Source: an uncultured Pseudomonadota bacterium
Lineage (GTDB): Bacteria > Pseudomonadota > Alphaproteobacteria > Rs-D84
Reading direction: 5' to 3'
Length of the DNA stretch: 28,430 nucleotides
NCBI GenBank assembly: GCA_937885575.1
Contig: CALABO010000010.1
Location: 1-28,430, forward strand
Shown here: one piece after another, positions 18,401-27,400 of the stretch
How the letters are laid out: each line of letters opens with the position of its first letter
Position numbering within the stretch: position 1 is the first letter of the stretch
The notes under the pieces: model-generated
Told to the model about the DNA's origin: nothing
The model's input: the letters and a program-made list of their open reading frames with translations, nothing else
Database searches by the model: none
Made by a program: the position numbers and the translations under genes

Positions 18401-21400
18401 TCTTGGTTGTTCCGTTTATGGTCATTGTTGCACGATTTTTGTTACTGCTGGCACTGTTTAAATCAAACACTACTTCTACGGTTTTCCTATTATTTATTGC
18501 CGCACCGGTTATCAACTGGCCACTGTTAACCCCCCACTTGTTTGCATAAACCGCCGCATATGTTCCCCCATAATCACTACCATAACTAACAGGGATCTTA
18601 TAAGAACTTACATTTGTTCCAGTATATTTCGCATCCAAAACCACACGTTTATTTATACCCATAACACCGGTATCAATGACCTGACTTCCATCCGATTCGA
18701 TATATTTCAACAAAGTATACCCATCTGGCAATAACGACGCCGGCGTCCCACCATTCCAAACATAAGATATGTTATACGTATTCGCCGTCCATTGTGCGGT
18801 AAAGGTCTGATTCGATGTATATTCCCATGTTATATTTCCACTGTTATCAGGTTGCACCGCGGCATTTGAACTATCAACCCAACCGGCAAAACTATGTCCC
18901 GTCTTGGCACAATTGCCCACACCCGAAACCGAAACCGTATCACCATAGTGTATGTTGGTCTGTTGATTCGGTGCATCTCCCGTTGCCCCGGTTCCACAAG
19001 CATAGGTCAGGGTATAATTATTTTGAACCTTGCACGCATAATAGCGCGAAAGTTGGGGTGTTGTAACCGATGTTCCAAACGTAGAACCACAACTAGAATT
19101 GTTTCCCCAATTTGCCTGGAATGTATAGCCGGTCTGTTCCAACAGATTCGCCGGATTACCAAAATCACACGTTTCACCTTCGGCACATGTGGCAGATGCT
19201 ATGGCCGTGCCACCATTATCGGTCACATTATTCGGCCATACCGCACCATCAACGGTGGTACCACCATTCTTGTACAATGGCACGGTCCGTGTACAATCTG
19301 ATCGATTATCATGGTCTGTCGCATTGGTGGTTGTTGGTGTATTGTACCGCGACAGGCACGAATGCCGCCCGGTCGCATTCGGATCGGAAACGATCGGCGA
19401 TGCACTGCCATACGCAACCTCATGTGCATTACTCCACCACAAGTTACCTGACGGTGTTGTGCAACCTACGGCACTTGTATTATTGACGGTCGGATTTTCG
19501 GCGGTTGCAACCTGGGTTCCCGCCGCACACGCCGCCACACAGTCCGTAATACTGTCATTGCCGGTGGCATCACTCGCCCTGTATGTGGCGGGGCAAATGC
19601 CACAGAATTGTCCACTTACACATCCCGCAGCCGTCGGTTGCGATACAGTTCCACCACCGGTGCTAAAATAATTCCTTGGTAAAACCCCACACAAAAATCC
19701 ACTTAAACATCCATCTCTCGTGGCCGTTGGCGTTGCACTTGTTCCACCACCCGTGCTGTAATAACCGCCGGCAACCAAACCACATGCAGTATCCACATTA
19801 TTCACCTGGCCATAGCACCCATTTCCACTGGTCACATGCGCGGTCGGCGTTGCCGTTGACGCGCCACCGGTGCTGTAATACCCCGCCGCTATGTTGCCGG
19901 TTATACCTTGATCGGCGTTCCACGGAACGTATACAAACGATTGGGTGCCATCGCAATATTTCCCGGCCGGGCATAAACTGCAAACCGTTTCGTTCGCCTT
20001 TAGGTAATACCCAGGATTACAAGTAATTTCCCACTGGGCATATAACGTGCCATTCCCCGCCGTTTGCCAGTCGTGAACACTGGCCAAGTTGGCATTATAA
20101 TATTGTGTCTGATTACTGATCCATGTTTGGGCATCATAATACCCTGTAAACCCATAAGCGGCATTACCACCGGTATGTGTTGGCGTAACACTAAGTGGTG
20201 TCGGCATCGGTTGATTATAAGACGGGGTTATGCTTTCAAATGTAACGCTTGTATTCAATCCGTCCTTTAATGCAACTGTATAACCATTTGTCGTCCGACA
20301 CGCGTAGTATGTACCCACATCATCCGGAACATGTGGCGATACAACAAACGGTATCGTATTATCGTTACAGTCTGTATCTGCCTGATCAGTCCACCCGGCA
20401 TAGAAAGTATACCCAGGAAGTGTCAAAATATTCGCATTCGGTAACGTGCAATTAGTATCATAATAACACTTCGTTGAACCATTCGTATAGCCGGTTTGAC
20501 CCCCAAGTGCGGTTGAACCACTGGTTCCACCACGTTTGTTCAATGTCACGTTTTTATAACAATCATTTATTTCGTCTGCACCCGTACCGATCGTCAAACC
20601 AAACGAACCCGCATTGGTCGCACAAGATTTACGAATACCGGTGGTTCTGCGGCTATCCCCCGGATTAGAATAATAAACCTTTGTCTCATTATCATCACAA
20701 TAATAATTCTTGGAACAATTCACCATACCATTACCGGCCGTAGAAACATATTTGCCGGGTATCAACACCAAATAACAATCACTAATCATCGTGCTGCCAG
20801 GTTGGCTATTTTCATATTTACCCCCAGTATCTCCACTACAAGAATGGACAACATTATACAACGTTTCATTATTCACAACCTCCATACCCGGGCAATAACT
20901 TCCCGCCACACACAGCTGCCAATGCGCATACAATTCCTCATTTGTGGGTGGTGTATATGTATCCCCCGCATTTCCACGGTTATTTCCGGTTTCATTACCA
21001 TCCGGGGTTGTCCACCAACCCGTAAGTCTATATCCCGGACGATACGCATACGGCAAAGTGACCGTGCCATAAGTCCACTGGGCATACCATATCTTATCTG
21101 TCGTATATTCTTTACCCTTTGAACTACCAAGGGATGTTATATATCTCGTATTTTCTATATACTGGTCGGCCCCAGTTTTGGAATTATAATAACCTTTGAA
21201 CACAGCGGTTGCGGTTGTGTTTATCGATGTTGGTGTAACAATATGCGCCCCAGTTGTGTTTACAACATATGAAACCGTATAGGTCAATGTAGGCATAACA
21301 ACCGGATTTGTACCATCTGGATTTGGTGTCATTAAATACTGACTTGTCCGCACAGAATCAATATAAACACCGGCATCCGCCCCCGTCCCAGATATTGTAT

Positions 21401-24400
21401 AAAGCGTATCTGTGCCGCCCGTCCCATCATTTTTATTCAATGTTATTGTATGACGATTATCATTATTACATGTTGCGGTGCAATTCACACCTTCACAACT
21501 CCATAAACTTCCTGTAAAACCTGTATCACATACAATATCAATAACTTCGCACTCATTATTATTCGATGTCGTATCACAACTTGTCGCCCCAGTCCCCGGT
21601 GTGCATTGGCATTCTCCCCAGTTTGCCTTTAACACCGTATCACTTTGAACATCATATGTATATGACCCGCCAACATTCGGGAAATTGCCACCCGACACAC
21701 TTGTCCACGCCGTCACAATATGATTAGCCCAATTAAATTGCGATGAATCCGTGGCACCATTTGTCGTAAATGGATCGGAAAGAATTTCTTGAACCGCACC
21801 GTCACCATGGCTAACCCCATTAGAATCTTGGGATTGATATGTTATCGTATACGGTGCACAAACCGGGTTGTAAGTATTTTCACCGGACACATAGTGATAA
21901 AATCCTGATTCGCACTGCGTAGTATACGAACATGTTCCCGGCGTACTCGCATCCAATGTACATGTCGCATGTACCGGATCACACACATTGCACCACTTGG
22001 CCTGAATTGCGGTGCTGGTTCCACTGGTAACACCGGTATACGTCTGAACACATCCGCCGTTCACGGTCGAATTTGCTCCTTTGTATGTTATATTATCCGC
22101 CAACTTCCACCCGTTAAACACCCAAGAAATCGTATCATTCGTTGGTGTCCCCGGCAAATTCAAATTACCATTATAGGTGCATTCCCCATTCGGAATTTCT
22201 GGATAATCGCCATTATTTTCGTCCCAGTTAAGAATTATATGATTCGCCACACAAGAATTATTAGACGAAGACGAATACCCGGCATCACAATTCCATTTTG
22301 CATACAACGTTATATTACCCGAATCCGTCGCAGTAATTTCATGCGGCGTTGCACAGTTTGTAAGCGACGCCCGGCACCAAGATTGGAATACACTGTTGGC
22401 GCGCGATGGGGTTCCAGAAACCGTTGTGGCCGTTCCATACGAATAACTTGTCGGCAATGTTGTCGCCGCCCCAGTGATGCCGGTCACCGTCAAACATGTC
22501 CCATCTATAATATTGCACAAACCATATTGATTATTTGCGGTATTCTTAACTGGGACACCATGATACACAACATTTCCATTATCGTCCCTTATTGTGAACC
22601 AATACATTCTGCCCTTGAATCCGGATGCATCATAGTTAGTTCCCCCAGACGCGTTATGCGCCTTGCCAATCGAAAGTGTGACATCTGTTTCAAAATTATT
22701 CTGCGTTTCATACGCAACCGGAACACCGTTAACCGTCAACGCACTGGCATTTTGCACAACGATATAGGTATTATTCGAACTTAATGCTTTAACCGTGGTC
22801 TTGTTCCCCCAGCGCCAATTACCACCACTTGTCGAGATATACCCCGAAACAGTTTTTGAATTACCCGACGACAACGCGCCATACACATACTTGCCCGTGG
22901 CCGTAGGACGGAATTTCGTCTGAATTTCATATCCTTTTTTAACCGTTAATCCCGTATCAATAACCTGATTTCCATCAAATGTTATATATTCAACTGGCAC
23001 ATATCCGACCGGCAATGTCACCGTTCCACCACCAAGGTTATATTGTATATTATATGCCGCATTCGACCATTGTGCGGTAAGTGTCACATCAACCGGTGAA
23101 CTGTCCGATGTATCACCAAATGTCAAATTTGGTTCGGGCAGGGTGGCACTTGATATATATGTTGTTCCACTAAGGGCATAGCCCATAAATGTATACCCAT
23201 CCTTGGTCGGCAACGATATGGTTGTCACATGATTTTGACTTGCATCATGCCAGAAATTGCCATAGTGTTCCCAAATCTCGTCGGTTCCGCCATTACCACC
23301 ATTTTTAGCGAATGTTATATGATAGGTTTTTGCCACCCAGCGCGCGGTAAAGGTTTGATTTTCAGTATAATCCCAATTAAACGCATTACCCGCATATTTT
23401 ATATCACTGTTGCTATGACCCGGCGTCACATTCCAACCATTGAAATAATGCCCGACAAGTGCCGTGTCACAACCCGCCGCCGCCAAAGTTTTCGGTGTAT
23501 ACTGCGCACCATACCTTGGTGCATTATCGGTCAACCCATTACCGCCCCCAAGTCCACAATCATATGTGACGGTATATGCATTAGGCGTCCATCGTGCATA
23601 CCATGTTGCCGGATTTGCATCGGTCGCATTTGCCGCCGGCGTTGTCCATGCGCCATTTGATACCGACCCCATCGCATTTCCGCCGGTTGATGCACTGGTA
23701 TCCCAATAACCCGCAAAAGTATACCCGGTCAAGTTCGGCAATTGCGCCCCCGCCAGTGTCCGTGTGGCGGTATATTCCCCGTTTTCCGTCAGTGCCCAAC
23801 CAGCGTTCCATTTTTCCCAAAGTTCCCCAACGGTTCCGGCCACCGCATCATTGGAATTTTTATTTAATATAACCCTATATTTCTTCGGCGTCCAATGTGC
23901 ATAAACAGTTGTATCGGACGTAAAGAAATTCATCATTTCCTGGGTACCAAAAGCATCACCACCCGTTGGCGAAAGTCCATCCGCACCAATATACTTATAC
24001 CCATCATTTTCCAATGTTTGATCCGTCCACAATCCACCGAAATCATAGTGTGTCGCACCAAATGCCCTATCACTATTATAATCTTTACTTCCAAGTTCTG
24101 TCATAAAATCAACATAATTTGCAATCATAAAAGCTGACACCAAACTATCTTCTATGCAACTTCCAATCGCAGCTGCTGGCCACCATGAACAAGCAACAGC
24201 ATAATTTGGATTCGGACTTTGATTTAATGTGAAGAATTGTGGCCAAACCAAAGATTGATTTGTAGGATATACCGGCACAGGTAATAGCCCAGCATTAAAT
24301 TCATCATAATTAAAAGATATCGTGTTATACACATTCCCAAAACTATATACTTTATCATCATTAGCAAACAGCCTAAAATCTTCCAAGCATGCGTTACAAG

Positions 24401-27400
24401 TTTCGCCGCCTTCTGGACAATTTTTGTCGCACTCTACACGGTACCGAACCGGCGCACACGTTCCCGCAGGGAAAGTACTCTCTCCTTGCAAATTATCATA
24501 CTGTATTGCCTGTGTCGTATACCCATACGTTGTATACCCCATCGCGCATGTCCAAACCGCATATAATGTTACATTTCCACTGTCCGCCGGAACCGTAGTA
24601 CCATTTATACAATTCGTTCCATCTGTATTACGGCACCATGTCACCGATGACGCATGATGCGCCGCCAAAATATCCCCATCAGGCGTCCAAAGTGTCACGG
24701 TTCCACTTGGATTATACGAATAACCCTGTGGTTCACGCAATTGAATATGTTGCCCACTTACCGTTTCGTATGCAGGGTTATCATAATATGTAATCGTGAA
24801 ATCTGCGCCGACACATTCTGGCAACGCCACAGGCGCATAACTATTCGGTTGTCCTTCTATTTCACACCCTGAATTTCCACCACATGCATAATTAGCCGGA
24901 CAAGTTATCGTATAAACACAGGCATTCGTATCAGCGTTGGTTATCGCAACATTTGTGGCATTCGTAGCCCCCGTATAAGTACACTGTTCCCAGTGCGCAT
25001 AAAGTGTTTTTGCATAGTTTGAATCAACAACCGCATCCGTCACAGAATACGTATCCGTGCCACCAACATATTGATTGGTTCCACCAAGATTTGTTCCCGT
25101 ATCATTCGCCGTTGTCCACCAACCGGTAAACACATACCCAGGTCGCCCGAACGCATGCCCAGATCGCGGGTCATAAACATTTGGCAAGGTCATGGTTGCA
25201 CTTTGTGCCGTCCATTGTGCATACCATGTTTGATTGGTCGTATAACCACTGGCACCATACTGTGCCCCCGCACCCGTGCTTGTAATCTTTCCGTCACTGC
25301 CTATAAACTTTCTAGATCCACTTGCCGAATTAAAATACCCCTTGAACGGCCAACCCGGTGTCTGAGCATCCGGCCCCGTCAAAGCGCCACTATAATTCAT
25401 ATCAAATGAAATCGTGTACTTATGCTGGGGCAGGTTGATTGCCGGCCCACTGGTCGTCATCAGCGTGAGGGTCCCGTTCACATCCAAATACGCACCTTCG
25501 CCATACACCGCAGTCAAAGAAGCCGTCCCATTTACCGTTGCACTTGCATTATCCAACGTAATCGTTGTTTGCACCGAATCCCAATGTGCGTACCAACTTG
25601 CATTACTATCGGTAAGTGTCTTGGCATTCGCCGTCACTTTCCACACGCCACCGACTTTTTCCACCACCTGGGTTCCGCCGTTTCGGTCGGTCCAATATCC
25701 GGCAAAGGTATGCCCCGTCCGCGACGGCACCAAATTCGACGGCAATTCATAGTTCAAAACAAAAGATTGCGAATTTTGCGCATTGGCCCAACCATTACCA
25801 TATTCCTCGTACAAAGTTCCAACCTGGGTGGTGTCACTGCTGGTAGTATTTTTAATCAGTTTCACACTATAAATATCCGGTATCCAGTGTGCATAAACCG
25901 TCGCATCAGATGTAAAGAATTCCGACAAAGCCTTGCCATCGGCATTACGTTGTGACCACGGTGTTGTTCCATTCACCGTTGGCAAATATCTATATTGATT
26001 TTCTTCTGACGTTTGATGCGTCCACAATCCATTAAAAGTATAATGTGCGCGTCCAAATGTTCTTGAATTTAGTTGTCCCAATTTCGTCATATACGCAACA
26101 TAATCATCCTGTTGCCAGATGTTTTCTGCGGGTAAGTTACATCCAGATGACGCATACATAGATCTTATGTTTATACTTGTGTCACCACTTTGACCATAAA
26201 CATTCCCGCCAAACGGAACCCCACCGGTACCAGTCCCCCCAGATCCACCATAAAGTATGCCAAGCGCGCCTTTAACAACATCGCCATTATAAGTCGTCTG
26301 TGAATAAACACCATACCTTTGTCCTAAATGACTACCACATATATTAATATCTTCCAAACACGCAAAACAAGTTTCCCCCTGCGGGCAATTGTTATCACAA
26401 GTTATAACATAATTCCCCGGCGCACAGGCACCCGCTGGATATGAATAGCTTCGGTTATCATAATCCGCCGTCACAGAAACATCATAATTATACGTCCTGT
26501 ACCCCTGTCGACACCCGCTCCATTTCGCATAGTATATTTTGTCACCATACGCGGTGTTGCTTATTGTTTGTGTTGTACCACAATGATCGGTCCCCGCCGC
26601 ATCCCAACACCAATCTTCGAAAACCTCTGACTGGGACGTTGGCACATAACTAATTTCCAGACCCACGCCATATGTATATGTATATTCCGCATTGGCCGGC
26701 ATGGTTCCACCGTGTTCGACCACATTATCATAGTGTATGTTATACACACGCGGCAAACATCCCTGTAACGGGTCCGTGTTATTCAACGACACCGCAATAT
26801 TAAAATTACCAACGTTATACCCCGGGGTTGACGGTGTGCCACCGCCTTGGCTGTATCCGTTAATCGGCACATCACATGTAATATGGTATTGGCACATACC
26901 GTCATCGGTGGCGACCATCGCGGTTGCGGTCGCGTGTGAATTTGATGCCAAACTGTGCGAACATTCATCCCAGTGTGCATACCATGTTACATCCGCGCTG
27001 ATGGTCGGCACATTATCAATATATTGACCGTTGGCATCGGTTATTTGTGTTCCACTATTGTCTATCGTTGTCCACCAACCCGCAAATACATATCCAACCC
27101 GCTTTGGTTTTTCCGATATGCCCGAAGCCGCGGCAGTAAACGGTTCCCATTGTGCATACCATGTTTGATTACCCACATAACCGGCACCGGCGGTCATACC
27201 GGCGGGGGTAATATACCTTTTATTCGGGTAATTGGGATCCGTTGCGGCGTTATTTATAACCTTGGTTCCGGCGGTGTTGTTATCAAAGTAACCGTTAAAT
27301 GCCAAACTTATGGGCAACGGAACAGAACCCGTGTATGTTTGCCCATCCACCAGCATGGTGGCGGCCGAATCGCCAAAGTCAAGTGTCACCGTCACCACCT

